From positions 5,751,001 through 5,815,000 of the forward strand of contig NZ_CP108370.1 of NCBI RefSeq assembly GCF_035953295.1: DNA of 64,000 bases, in the 5' to 3' direction. Source of the stretch: Streptomyces sp. NBC_01335 (GTDB taxonomy: Bacteria; Actinomycetota; Actinomycetes; Streptomycetales; Streptomycetaceae). The position numbers and the translations under genes are program-made. Of this stretch, positions 1 to 8,254 are shown in pieces. The first letter of the stretch is position 1. Each line of letters begins with the position of its first letter. Under the pieces are notes generated by a model, which had not been told where the DNA came from, ran no database searches, and was given only the letters and a program-made list of their open reading frames with translations.

Positions 1-645
1 GAGCGCTGGGCCCGCAACATCATCTGCGCCCTCGCCCGGATGGACGGCCAGGTCGTCGGCATCGTCGCCAACCAGCCGCAGTCCCTGGCCGGTGTCCTGG
101 ACATCGAGGCGTCCGAGAAGGCCGCGCGATTCGTCCAGATGTGTGACGCCTTCAACATTCCCATCATCACTCTTCTGGACGTACCCGGCTTCCTCCCGGG
201 CGTGGACCAGGAGCACGGTGGGATCATTCGGCACGGCGCCAAGCTGCTCTACGCCTACTGCAACGCCACCGTGCCGAGGATCTCGCTGATCCTGCGCAAG
301 GCCTACGGCGGCGCGTACATCGTCATGGACAGCCAGTCCATCGGCGCCGACCTGACCTACGCCTGGCCGACCAACGAGATCGCGGTCATGGGAGCCGAAG
401 GTGCCGCCAACGTCATCTTCCGCCGCCAGATCGCCGAGGCCGAGGACCCCGAGGCCATGCGGACCCGCATGGTCAAGGAGTACAAGGCCGAGCTGATGCA
501 CCCGTACTACGCGGCGGAGCGCGGACTGGTCGACGACGTCATCGACCCGGCCGAGACCCGCGAGGTGCTGATCGCCTCGCTCGCGATGCTCCGCAACAAG
601 CACGCCGACCTGCCGTCCCGCAAGCACGGCAACCCCCCGCAGTAG
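1..645 (+). CDS. accB: Acyl-CoA carboxylase beta (carboxyltransferase) subunit, 3' part
   Basis: This is the C-terminal 214 codons of a biotin-dependent carboxyltransferase beta subunit; the gene is cut by the left edge of the window and is open from base 1. The subunit transfers CO2 from carboxybiotin to acetyl- or propionyl-CoA, giving malonyl- or methylmalonyl-CoA for fatty acid and polyketide synthesis. Visible family features are the DVPGFLPG segment, the KAYGGAY glycine-rich oxyanion-hole region and the conserved WPTNEIAVMGAEGAAN block. The next gene encodes a short epsilon subunit, the usual partner in Streptomyces, so accB is more likely than the pccB paralogue, but the substrate cannot be read from this fragment. 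Confidence 0.93.
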   Translation, partial: ERWARNIICALARMDGQVVGIVANQPQSLAGVLDIEASEKAARFVQMCDAFNIPIITLLDVPGFLPGVDQEHGGIIRHGAKLLYAYCNATVPRISLILRKAYGGAYIVMDSQSIGADLTYAWPTNEIAVMGAEGAANVIFRRQIAEAEDPEAMRTRMVKEYKAELMHPYYAAERGLVDDVIDPAETREVLIASLAMLRNKHADLPSRKHGNPPQ

Positions 646-732
646 TCGACGGCGCCCGCGCGGTACCCGCGCACCGGCGCACGACCTTCTGCCGAATCCT
701 GCCGAATCCTGCCGAGAAGACGGAGACACCCC

Positions 733-933
733 ATGAGCGTCACTGCCGCCGAGTCCGTGCTGCGCGTCGAGAAGGGCCACGCCGCCCCCGAGGAGCTCGC
801 GGCCATCACCGCCGTCCTGCTCGCCCGCGCGGCGGCCCGGCCCACCCCCGCCCGCCAGGGCCGCGACACGGCCGGATGGCGTCGCCTGGAGCGCACCCCC
901 GGCTTCCGCGCCCCGCACAGCTGGCAGGGCTGA
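733..933 (+). CDS. accE: Acyl-CoA carboxylase epsilon subunit
   Basis: A 66-residue protein of the actinobacterial carboxylase epsilon family. These small subunits bind the carboxyltransferase beta subunit and raise activity of the complex. Family marks are the N-terminal LRVEKGHAAPEELAAITAVL helix, the alanine-rich middle and the C-terminal W-R-x-PGFRAPHSW ending. It starts at ATG with GGAGA a few bases upstream and lies 87 bp after accB in the same direction, so co-transcription is likely. The S. coelicolor AccE is of about the same length (recalled). Confidence 0.9.
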   Translation: MSVTAAESVLRVEKGHAAPEELAAITAVLLARAAARPTPARQGRDTAGWRRLERTPGFRAPHSWQG

Positions 934-1092
934 AACCCCCTCCCCGAGGGGGTTACCGCGAGTTCCGGAGCCCCCGGGGACGCGGACATCCCCGCTCGCA
1001 CCACCCCGGAAGGCCCTGGCGGGCCGTCCTGGGGATCGCACGTGGCCCCGGCCCGGAATTCTCCGGCCGGGGCCATTGCATGGCCGGAAACA

Positions 1093-1146
1093 GCCGTCAC
1101 GGCCTCCACTGGACCGTGCGCCGTCACGGCCTCCACCGGACCGTGC
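1093..1146. repeat. 27-bp tandem repeat, two copies
   Basis: Two adjacent 27-base copies beginning GCCGTCACGGCCTCCAC at 1093 and 1120 differ at one position (T or C after CCAC). The pair lies in the noncoding space between accE and cvnD2. Confidence 0.9.
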
Positions 1147-1213
1147 GCCCGGCCCCTGTACGCGGAGAGCCGTGCGGGGCCGCACAGAGAGGAAGCCCGC
1201 ACGGAGAAGAAGC

Positions 1214-1279
1214 CCCGCACGGAGAAGAAGCCCCGCCTTACCGGTGACCAACCGGGGGCGGGGCTTCTCTCCGTACGGG
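1214..1279. terminator. Bidirectional hairpin between accE and cvnD2
   Basis: The left arm at 1214-1237 (starting CCCGCACGGAG) is nearly complementary to the right arm at 1257-1279 (GGCGGGGCTTCTCTCCG...), giving a stem of over 20 bp. The left arm is itself part of a direct repeat: ACGGAGAAGAAGCCCCGC occurs at about 1201 and again at about 1219. It sits between convergent genes, so a shared terminator is the natural reading; no U-tract is present, as is common in Streptomyces. Confidence 0.7.
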
Positions 1280-1312
1280 ATCGTGCGGGATCGTGCGAGG
1301 TCGTACCCGTCG

Positions 1313-1894
1313 TCAGCGCAGCCGGGCCATGAGGGCGTGTTCGACGAGGGTGATGAGGGCGCTCTTGGCGTCGGAGCGGTGGCGGGCGTCGGTGGTGAGG
1401 ATCGGGGTGTCGGGTCCGATCTGGAGTGCTTCGCGTACTTCGTCGGGGGTGTAGGGCTGGTGTCCGTCGAAGCCGTTGAGGGCGATGACGAAGGGGAGGC
1501 CGCTGTTCTCGAAGTAGTCGACGGCGGGGAAGCAGTCGGCGAGGCGGCGGGTGTCGACCAGCACGACGGCGCCGATGGCGCCGCGTACGAGGTCGTCCCA
1601 CATGAACCAGAAACGGTCCTGCCCGGGGGTGCCGAACAGGTAGAGGATCAGGTCCTGGTCCAGGGTGATGCGTCCGAAGTCCATGGCCACCGTGGTGGTG
1701 GTCTTGTCCCCGGTGTGGGTCAGGTCGTCGATGCCCGCCGAAGCCGACGTCATCACGGCTTCGGTGCGCAGCGGGTTGATCTCCGAAACGGCACCGACAA
1801 ACGTGGTCTTACCCACGCCGAAGCCCCCTGCCACCACGATCTTCGCCGAGGTGGTGGAGCGGGCCGCTCCGCCGCTAGAGCTTGCGAAGTCCAC
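1313..1894 (-). CDS. cvnD2: Conservon small GTP-binding protein CvnD2
   Basis: A 193-residue Ras/ARF-like GTPase of the conservon D family. The P-loop GGFGVGKTT is at about residues 23-31, the TPGQDRF switch-type motif at about 93-99, and NGFD takes the place of the NKxD guanine-specificity motif. It is expected to be the nucleotide-switch subunit of a membrane-associated CvnA-B-C-D complex. It starts at GTG and overlaps cvnC2 by 20 bp, with AAGGGTG just upstream of the start, so translation is coupled. The protein differs from the CvnD of the neighbouring conservon at only three residues, and the DNA is also nearly identical (see findings). Confidence 0.92.
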   Translation of the reverse strand: MDFASSSGGAARSTTSAKIVVAGGFGVGKTTFVGAVSEINPLRTEAVMTSASAGIDDLTHTGDKTTTTVAMDFGRITLDQDLILYLFGTPGQDRFWFMWDDLVRGAIGAVVLVDTRRLADCFPAVDYFENSGLPFVIALNGFDGHQPYTPDEVREALQIGPDTPILTTDARHRSDAKSALITLVEHALMARLR

Positions 1895-2543
1895 TGAGCA
1901 CCCTTTCGAGCAGTGTCACATCTGGCTGACCGCCGGCGGTCTCGTCGCCGCCGGGCTGATGGATAGCGACGAGTCCGGCCTCGGCCAGGTCGGCGACGAG
2001 GATCCGGGCAACGCCGAGCGGGATCGAGAGAAGGGCCGAGATCTCGGCCACCGACTTGATCTCGAAGCAGAGCCGGCAGATCCGCTGGTGCTCGGGCAAC
2101 TGCCCTTGCAGCCTTGACGGATCGGCCGTCGTACTGACCAGCGCCTCGATGGCGAGCTGGTAACGCGGCCGCGTCCGTCCACCAGTCATGGCGTACGGAC
2201 GGACCAACGGGTTGTGGGCGGCATGCTCCGCCGGTGCGGGCCTCGGAGCCGGTTGCGCCACCGGCTGGATCCGGGGCGCCGGGGCGTCGAACCGCTGCGG
2301 CGGCTCCTGCCGCGGCTGCCACTCGGACTGCCGCCGCTGGGACCACTCCGGCCCCGGCTGCTGAGGCCAGTCGGCTCCGCGCGGGTGCTGCTGCATGGGC
2401 TGCTGGGGCGTCGGATACGGGTCGTAGCCCTGCGCGCCGCCCGCGCCGCTCGGTGCGGAAGGGAAGTTGAAGCGGTTTTCCCCGTGCTCGTCCGGAACCC
2501 GCTGACTGCCGTCATACGGGTGTCCGCCTGTGGGTGCTGCCAC
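1875..2543 (-). CDS. cvnC2: Conservon DUF742 protein CvnC2
   Basis: Third gene of the conservon, 222 residues from the chosen GTG. That start was preferred over in-frame ATG codons at 2564 and 2591 because GGAGG lies seven bases upstream of it. The N-terminal 110 or so residues are proline- and glutamine-rich. The conserved DUF742 part begins at LVRPYAMTGGRTRPRYQLAIE and continues through a winged-helix-like segment (ICRLCFEIKSVAEISALLSIPLGVARILVADL) to the typical DVTLLERVLSGLRKL end. DUF742 proteins are found almost only beside CvnB and CvnD in actinomycetes. Its exact role is not established; interaction with CvnD is inferred from the family. Confidence 0.9.
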   Translation of the reverse strand: MAAPTGGHPYDGSQRVPDEHGENRFNFPSAPSGAGGAQGYDPYPTPQQPMQQHPRGADWPQQPGPEWSQRRQSEWQPRQEPPQRFDAPAPRIQPVAQPAPRPAPAEHAAHNPLVRPYAMTGGRTRPRYQLAIEALVSTTADPSRLQGQLPEHQRICRLCFEIKSVAEISALLSIPLGVARILVADLAEAGLVAIHQPGGDETAGGQPDVTLLERVLSGLRKL

Positions 2544-2634
2544 GTCTCCTCCTCCTGCTGCCATTCGGCGATCCCAGTGGGGCCGCGCCACCGCACCTTA
2601 TGGCGCGGTGACGAGAAACGCACTGTCTGTCTCC

Positions 2635-3057
2635 TTAGTTGAGAAGACTTCCCTGGAGTTCGGCGCGCAGATCCGGCGTCAGAACACCGCCCGCACGGTC
2701 CACCAAAAGTGCCATTTCGTACCCAACCAGACCGATATCGGCATCCGGGTGGGCCAGAACAGCAAGCGAAGATCCGTCAGAAATCGACATGATGAAGAGA
2801 AATCCTCGCTCCATCTCCACAACAGTCTGGTTGACGGCGCCGCCCTCGAAGATCCGGGAGGCACCCGCGGTCAGCGACGTCAGACCGGAGGCGACGGCCG
2901 CCAACTGGTCGGCGCGGTCGCGCGGGAACCCCTCGGACATGGCCAGCAGGAGTCCGTCGGCGGAGACCACCACCGTGTGCGACACCCCGGGGGTGCTGTC
3001 CACGAAGCTGGTGATCAACCAGTTGAGATTCTGCGCCGCCTGGCTCATCGGGCTCAC
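2635..3057 (-). CDS. cvnB2: Conservon roadblock/LC7 protein CvnB2
   Basis: A 140-residue roadblock/LC7 (MglB-like) protein. This family commonly regulates small Ras-like GTPases, which fits its place beside CvnD. The fold can be followed from NLNWLITSFVDSTPGVSHTVVVSADG through FPRDRADQLAAVASGLTSL to the C-terminal DLRAELQGSLLN helix. The GTG start lies just after the cvnA2 stop, and the GGAG near the end of cvnA2 acts as ribosome site, implying coupling; an ATG three codons in is an alternative. The protein is closely similar to the CvnB of the next conservon. Confidence 0.92.
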   Translation of the reverse strand: MSPMSQAAQNLNWLITSFVDSTPGVSHTVVVSADGLLLAMSEGFPRDRADQLAAVASGLTSLTAGASRIFEGGAVNQTVVEMERGFLFIMSISDGSSLAVLAHPDADIGLVGYEMALLVDRAGGVLTPDLRAELQGSLLN

Positions 3058-3058
3058 A

Positions 3059-6000
3059 CTAACGCTCCTGGTTGTAGGTATTACTGCTGTCCGACCCCTG
3101 CTTGCGCCCCTGCTGGATGCCGCGCCGCAGGTTGCTCAACCTGCCGCGGATGTCCTCGGGCGCACGGGAGACCTGTGGGCCGCCCTGCTGGGTCTGCTCC
3201 GCGGTGCCTTCGACCAAGTTGGCCTTGGGCACTCGCCGGGGAAGCCCCGAGAGGGTTATTCCGCCGGCCTTCGGGTCCCGGAGCTTCTCGGCCCGCTCCC
3301 AGCGCTCGTCGTTGGTCGAACGCCAGTCGTCCGTGCCGTTGCCGTCCTGCGGTTCGGCGGCCGACGGGGAATCCTGCCGCTGGGGCCGGTCCGCCGCCGC
3401 GGGCCGGTCACCGACCGGCCCGTTGGGCTGCCAGTGCTGCTGCCCGCCCCGGCGCGGGAGCCCCGCATCGGTCATGTCGTGACCCGCGTTCGCGGTGGGA
3501 CCCGAATGATCGAAGCCTACGCGCTCGGACGTCTCATCGGGAGCGCTGGGAGCGGATTCCGTTTCTTCCTGGACGGAGGTCTCGTAACCTCCCTGGAAAC
3601 CGCCCTGTTCCGGCCACCCGTCCTGCTGGGGCTGATCACCGAGTGGCGCGAACTGGTCACCGTACGAAGGCTGTTGCGCATCCTGGGCCGGGTAGACCTG
3701 TTCCGCATAGCCGCCCTGGGGGAGCTGCTCGGCGTCCGGCCGGTAGCCCGTGTCCTGGGCGTACGGCTCGTACGTCCCCGGGTGGCCGGTCTGCTCGAAG
3801 CCCTGCTGAGGCTGCTCGAAGGAACCCTGCTCGAAGGGGCTCTGCCCGGTCGGCCCCTGGGGGAAGGAACCCTGCTCGAACGTGCCCTGCGGGTAGCCGT
3901 TCTGGTCGTACGAGGCCGGCTGCTCGTAACCGGACGCCGCGTAGCCGGTCTGCTCGAAGCCCTGCTGCTGCGGGGCCGCCAGGCCGTCGGCCTCGCCACC
4001 CGCGCCGCCCTGGAAGGGGGACTGCTCGCCGCCGGTGTGGGCGGCCTCCAGCGCGGCCCGGCGCTCCTCGCGCATCAGCGAGCGGCCCACCGGGTCCAGC
4101 GCGGGCGACTCGCCGTCGTAGCGCGAGTCGTCGAAGCCGAGTTCGGCGGCCGTGCGCATGCCCGAGAGCTGCGGAGCGGGGGCGAAGGACTGCTGCTGCT
4201 CCGGGATGATCGAGGAGACGGTGAAGCTGTCCGGCTCGGCGGCGGGTTCGCCACCGCCACCGTGGGTGATCGCGTCCGGCAGCATGACCAGGGAGGTCGT
4301 ACCTGCCTGCTCGCCCGAGGGGCGCAGCTGGACCCGGACGCCGTGGCGGTCGGAGAGCCGGCCGACCACGAAGAGACCCATCCGCTGGGAGACCGCGGCG
4401 TCCACGGTCGGCGGGTTGGCCAGCTTGTGGTTGATGTCGGCGAAGTCCTCGGCGGTGAGGCCGATTCCCTTGTCGTGGATCTCGATCATCACGCGGCCGT
4501 CCGGCAGCCGGGTCGCGGTGACGCGGACCTTGGTCTGCGGCGAGGAGAACACCGTGGCGTTCTCCAGCAGCTCCGCCAGCAGGTGCACGAGGTCGGTCAC
4601 GGCCTGGCCGTGGATCTCGGTCTCCGGGACCCCGGTGAGCTCGATGCGCTCGTACGACTCCACCTCGGAGGAGGCGGCGCGGAGCACGTCCACCAGCGGC
4701 ACCGGCTGGTTCCAGCGGCGGCCCGGCTCCTCGCCGGCGAGGACCAGGAGGTTCTCGCCGTTGCGGCGCATGCGGGTGGCCAGGTGGTCCAGCTTGAAGA
4801 GGCTCTCCAGCTGGTCCGGGTCGGCCTCGTTGTTCTCCAGGCCGGTGATGAGGGTCAGCTGGCCCTCGATGAGCGACTGGTTGCGGCGCGACAGGTTGGT
4901 GAAGATCGCGTTGACGTTCCCCCGCAGCATCGCCTGCTCGGAGGCGAGCCGGACGGCCTCGCGGTGCACCTGGTCGAAGGCGCGGGCGACCTCGCCGATC
5001 TCGTCGCTGGTGTTGATCGGGATGGGCTTGACGCGGGTGTCGACCCGGCCCGGCTCGGTCCGCGACAACTGGTCGACCAGCGACGGCAGCCGCTGCTCGG
5101 CGACCTCGAAGGCGGCGGTGCGCAGCCGGCGCATCGCCCGGCTCATCTGGCGGGCCATGAAGCCGGCCACGACGAACGCGGCGAGCAGGGCGACGACGAC
5201 GATCGAGGCGTTGACGATGGCGTCGGACTTGGCGTCGGAGGAGATCTGCGCGGCCTCCTCCACCGCCTTGTCGACGAGCTCGTCCGTGACGGTGGCGTAC
5301 CCCTCGAACTTCGCGGTGGCGGCGGCCGTCCAGGTCTCCGGGGTGATCCCCTTCGCCTTCAGCTCGGACGGCGACAGCCCCCGGCCGATCTGCGCGGCCA
5401 TTCCGTCGAAGACGGAGCCGTCGACGCTGGGCGGGGCCACGAACGGGGCCCCGGCCGCCTCGGCCTGCGCCTTGGCGGCCTTCAGCTGCGCGGCGCCCTC
5501 GGTGGCCTTGCCGGCCATGACCTCCTTGAGGCGGTCGACGTCCGCCTGGGTACCACCGGAGTTGAACTCCCCGAGAGCGATCTGCTCCAGGTAGTTGTAC
5601 GAGCCGAAGGCCTTGACCTGGGCGTTGAAGGTGTCCTCGTCCTCGCTCGGGCGCACCAGCAGGTGCAGACCGATCGAACGCTGGAGGGACTCCGCCGCCT
5701 GCGAGAGTTCGAGCGCGTAGACGGTACGGCCGTAGCTGGTGACGTTGCCGGTCCCCAGGCCGAGTTCGTTGGCGAACTCCATCAGCGAGTGCTGGATCTG
5801 GGTGTAGCCCTCTTCGGTCTTCACCGGGTCCAGGCTCTTCGTGTACGCGGCCTTGCGCAGCGCGGCGAGCTTCGGCTCCTCGCTCTTGAAGAGCTTCAGC
5901 CGGCGCTGGAGACCGGGTGTCCGCGGCATGTTCGCCACCGCGGCGGTGAACCCCGAGGCCGCGGTGTCGGTGGCGGCGCGGGTCTGCGTCACGGCCGAGG

Positions 6001-6376
6001 CGGTGGACTCCCCGGACAGGAGGGGCTGGGCGGTGAGGTCGCGCTCGTTCAGCAGCGCCTGCCCGTAGACGGAGGCCGAGCGGACGATGAGGGCGGTCTT
6101 CTCCGCCTCCTGGGCCTCGTTCCAGGTGTCGATCGACCCCTTCACCTGGAATCCGCCCATGATGAGGCCCACCAGCGCGGGGATCAGGAGGATCGCGTTC
6201 AGTCGCGTCGCCACCCGCCAGTTGCGCGGGGACAGCTTGCTCGTACTGCCGACGGGCGATCCGTCGTCGGCCGCGTCCGCGCGGGCGGCGCGTTCCCCGG
6301 GGGACACAGCGGTGCGCGGCGGCGTGAAGTTGCCCCGCTCAGGCTGCGTCGGGGAGCCTTCGTTGCTTCGCCTCAC
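3059..6376 (-). CDS. cvnA2: Conservon sensor-kinase-like protein CvnA2
   Basis: A 1105-residue membrane protein heading the conservon, starting at GTG. The order is a basic, disordered N-terminus, a first membrane segment at about residues 60-80, an extracytoplasmic nitrate/sulfonate-sensor-like region, a second membrane segment at about 384-410, a HAMP-like linker, and a GHKL ATPase domain with N-box ELLENATVFSS and G-box IHDKGIGL. No clear phospho-accepting histidine (HisKA) box is visible, as is usual for CvnA. The last 400 or so residues (3059-4265) are a glutamine-, glycine- and tyrosine-rich tail ending in a conserved LPRRVPKANL / NLRRGIQQGR segment shared with CvnA1. It probably receives a signal at the membrane and controls the B-C-D partners. 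Confidence 0.9.
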   Translation of the reverse strand: MRRSNEGSPTQPERGNFTPPRTAVSPGERAARADAADDGSPVGSTSKLSPRNWRVATRLNAILLIPALVGLIMGGFQVKGSIDTWNEAQEAEKTALIVRSASVYGQALLNERDLTAQPLLSGESTASAVTQTRAATDTAASGFTAAVANMPRTPGLQRRLKLFKSEEPKLAALRKAAYTKSLDPVKTEEGYTQIQHSLMEFANELGLGTGNVTSYGRTVYALELSQAAESLQRSIGLHLLVRPSEDEDTFNAQVKAFGSYNYLEQIALGEFNSGGTQADVDRLKEVMAGKATEGAAQLKAAKAQAEAAGAPFVAPPSVDGSVFDGMAAQIGRGLSPSELKAKGITPETWTAAATAKFEGYATVTDELVDKAVEEAAQISSDAKSDAIVNASIVVVALLAAFVVAGFMARQMSRAMRRLRTAAFEVAEQRLPSLVDQLSRTEPGRVDTRVKPIPINTSDEIGEVARAFDQVHREAVRLASEQAMLRGNVNAIFTNLSRRNQSLIEGQLTLITGLENNEADPDQLESLFKLDHLATRMRRNGENLLVLAGEEPGRRWNQPVPLVDVLRAASSEVESYERIELTGVPETEIHGQAVTDLVHLLAELLENATVFSSPQTKVRVTATRLPDGRVMIEIHDKGIGLTAEDFADINHKLANPPTVDAAVSQRMGLFVVGRLSDRHGVRVQLRPSGEQAGTTSLVMLPDAITHGGGGEPAAEPDSFTVSSIIPEQQQSFAPAPQLSGMRTAAELGFDDSRYDGESPALDPVGRSLMREERRAALEAAHTGGEQSPFQGGAGGEADGLAAPQQQGFEQTGYAASGYEQPASYDQNGYPQGTFEQGSFPQGPTGQSPFEQGSFEQPQQGFEQTGHPGTYEPYAQDTGYRPDAEQLPQGGYAEQVYPAQDAQQPSYGDQFAPLGDQPQQDGWPEQGGFQGGYETSVQEETESAPSAPDETSERVGFDHSGPTANAGHDMTDAGLPRRGGQQHWQPNGPVGDRPAAADRPQRQDSPSAAEPQDGNGTDDWRSTNDERWERAEKLRDPKAGGITLSGLPRRVPKANLVEGTAEQTQQGGPQVSRAPEDIRGRLSNLRRGIQQGRKQGSDSSNTYNQER

Positions 6377-6727
6377 TCGACCAACAACCTCTCGGCGTCG
6401 GCACCTACGTTGTGCCGGTAAATTCGTTCAGGGCCGTACTACTCGGGAGTTCGCCGCATTCCAGCATGGGGAGCTGCCGCGTTCCAAACACTCGGAGCCG
6501 ATCGGTCCGAGTGGCGCAAGCCTCAGATAAAACGGGCATAAAGAACGAGCCCCGCCAAAAGGCGAGGCTCACATGAGCGGAGCGGCACCGGACGGATGCG
6601 TCGGGTGTCGGCCCACGGGAAATTCTCTGTCGAAACGTTATGAACGCGGGGGCGGATCGTGTCGAAGGACACAGGGGCCACCCCCGCGCGACTACGGCAA
6701 CTTGCCTATGTCAATACCGACTTATGC
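6377..6727. other. Intergenic region upstream of cvnA2
   Basis: About 350 bp between the cvnD1 stop and the cvnA2 start; no gene is supported. It is less GC-rich than its surroundings (for example around 6420-6560 and 6610-6730) and should hold the promoter of the second conservon. A hairpin is listed separately at 6547. Confidence 0.6.
6547..6570. terminator. Hairpin upstream of cvnA2, possible terminator of cvn1
   Basis: GAGCCCCGCC and GGCGAGGCTC pair around an AAAA loop with one mismatch. It lies about 150 bp past the cvnD1 stop in the direction of transcription, so it may end the cvn1 transcript or act in the cvn2 leader. Confidence 0.5.
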
Positions 6728-7309
6728 CTACTTGAGCCGGGCCATGAGGGCGTGTTCGACGAGGGTGATGAGGGCGCTCTTGGCGTCGGAGCGGTGGCGG
6801 GCGTCGGTGGTGAGGATCGGGGTGTCGGGTCCGATCTGGAGTGCTTCGCGTACTTCGTCGGGGGTGTAGGGCTGGTGTCCGTCGAAGCCGTTGAGGGCGA
6901 TGACGAAGGGGAGGCCGCTGTTCTCGAAGTAGTCGACGGCGGGGAAGCAGTCGGCGAGGCGGCGGGTGTCGACCAGGACGACGGCGCCGATGGCGCCGCG
7001 TACGAGGTCGTCCCACATGAACCAGAAACGGTCCTGCCCGGGGGTGCCGAACAGGTAGAGGATCAGGTCCTGGTCCAGGGTGATGCGTCCGAAGTCCATG
7101 GCCACCGTGGTGGTGGTCTTGTCCCCGGTGTGGGTCAGGTCGTCGATGCCCGCCGAAGCCGACGTCATCACGGCCTCGGTGCGCAGCGGGCTGATCTCCG
7201 AAACGGCACCGACAAACGTGGTCTTACCCACGCCGAAGCCCCCCGCCACCACGATCTTCGCCGAGGTGGTGGAGCGGGCCGTACCGCCGCTAGAGCTTGC
7301 GAAGTCCAC
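6728..7309 (-). CDS. cvnD1: Conservon small GTP-binding protein CvnD1
   Basis: A 193-residue Ras/ARF-like GTPase with the same motifs as its neighbour: P-loop GGFGVGKTT, TPGQDRF and NGFD. It differs from CvnD2 only at residues 10 (Thr for Ala), 40 (Ser for Asn) and 193 (Lys for Arg). GTG start, overlapping cvnC1 by 20 bp exactly as in the other conservon. It is expected to be the GTPase switch of the cvn1 complex; near-identity raises the possibility that the two D subunits are interchangeable between complexes. Confidence 0.92.
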   Translation of the reverse strand: MDFASSSGGTARSTTSAKIVVAGGFGVGKTTFVGAVSEISPLRTEAVMTSASAGIDDLTHTGDKTTTTVAMDFGRITLDQDLILYLFGTPGQDRFWFMWDDLVRGAIGAVVLVDTRRLADCFPAVDYFENSGLPFVIALNGFDGHQPYTPDEVREALQIGPDTPILTTDARHRSDAKSALITLVEHALMARLK

Positions 7310-7697
7310 TGAGCACCCTTTCGAGCAGTGTCACATCCGGCGTTCCGCCGGCCTCTCCGTTGCCCGGCTGGTGGATGGCCACCATGCCGGCTTCCGCCAG
7401 GTCCGCGACCAGGATCCGGGCCACGCCGAGCGGCATGGACAGCAGAGCCGAAACCTCGGCCACCGACTTGACCTCGCGGCAGAGGTGGCAGATCCGCTGG
7501 TGCTCGGGCAGCAGCGTTCCCAGGTGCGCGGGGTCGGCCGTCGTACTGACCAACGCCTCGATGGCGAGCTGGTAACGCGGTCGCGTCCGTCCGCCGGTCA
7601 TGGCGTACGGACGAACCAGCGGCTGGTCGCCCTCCCCGTCGTACGACGCGTGGTGCAGAGCGCCGTACGGATCGGGTGAGGCGGGTGGCGGGGTCAT
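7290..7697 (-). CDS. cvnC1: Conservon DUF742 protein CvnC1
   Basis: A 135-residue DUF742 protein, shorter than CvnC2 because it lacks the long Gln/Pro-rich N-terminus. The ATG start is supported by GGAGG about four bases upstream. The conserved part runs from LVRPYAMTGGRTRPRY through the winged-helix-like ICHLCREVKSVAEVSALLSM segment to LLERVLSGLRKL. Its 3' end overlaps cvnD1. Same inferred function as CvnC2. Confidence 0.91.
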   Translation of the reverse strand: MTPPPASPDPYGALHHASYDGEGDQPLVRPYAMTGGRTRPRYQLAIEALVSTTADPAHLGTLLPEHQRICHLCREVKSVAEVSALLSMPLGVARILVADLAEAGMVAIHQPGNGEAGGTPDVTLLERVLSGLRKL

Positions 7698-7831
7698 GAA
7701 TCCTCCGGGCGTGACAGCGATGTGTCTACTCGCCGTCTGCAAGGGGCCGGTGGGGGCGGTGAGCGGCCGGACGAGTGAGGGTGGTGGGCAGTACCTGAGG
7801 AGATCCCGAAAGATCCCCGCTGCGTGGCCGC

Positions 7832-8254
7832 CTAGTGGAGCAGACTTCCTTGGAGCTCGGCGCGCAGGTCGGGCGTGAGGACCGTGCCGGCACGGTCGAC
7901 GAGCAGAGCCATTTCGTAACCGACGAGACCGATGTCGGCCTCGGGGTGGGCGAGAACGGCCAGCGACGAGCCGTCCGAGACCGACATCAGGAACAGGAAA
8001 CCGCGCTCCATCTCCACCACCGTCTGGCTGACGGCACCGCCCTCGAAGATCCGGGAGGCGCCGGCGGTCAGCGAGGTGAGCCCGGAGGCGACCGCGGCCA
8101 GCTGGTCGGCGCGGTCGCGCGGGAATCCTTCGGACATGGCCAGCAGGAGGCCGTCCGCCGACACCACCACCGTGTGCGACACCCCGGGGGTGTTGTCCAC
8201 GAAGTTGGTGATCAGCCAGTTCAAATTCTGCGCGGCCTGACTCATGGGGCTCAA
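7832..8254 (-). CDS. cvnB1: Conservon roadblock/LC7 protein CvnB1
   Basis: A 140-residue MglB/roadblock-like protein, closely similar to CvnB2 at the protein level although many synonymous bases differ. The start is TTG directly adjoining the cvnA1 stop, matching the GTG start of CvnB2; an ATG three codons downstream is the alternative. GGAGCG within the end of cvnA1 serves as ribosome site, so the gene depends on cvnA1 translation. Expected role: regulator of the CvnD GTPase. Confidence 0.91.
   Translation of the reverse strand: MSPMSQAAQNLNWLITNFVDNTPGVSHTVVVSADGLLLAMSEGFPRDRADQLAAVASGLTSLTAGASRIFEGGAVSQTVVEMERGFLFLMSVSDGSSLAVLAHPEADIGLVGYEMALLVDRAGTVLTPDLRAELQGSLLH

Larger units (their letters stand above)
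934..1312. other. Convergent intergenic region accE / cvnD2
   Basis: No gene is supported here. The stretch holds two short tandem duplications and a long inverted repeat, listed separately, and lies between the convergent ends of accE and the first conservon. Confidence 0.7.

Noticed and set aside
2639..6421. A 1260-codon open frame on the plus strand across the cvnA2 region
   Set aside because: It is an antisense shadow of cvnA2; such long shadows are expected in very GC-rich genes. The minus frame has recognisable membrane segments and ATPase motifs, the plus frame has none.
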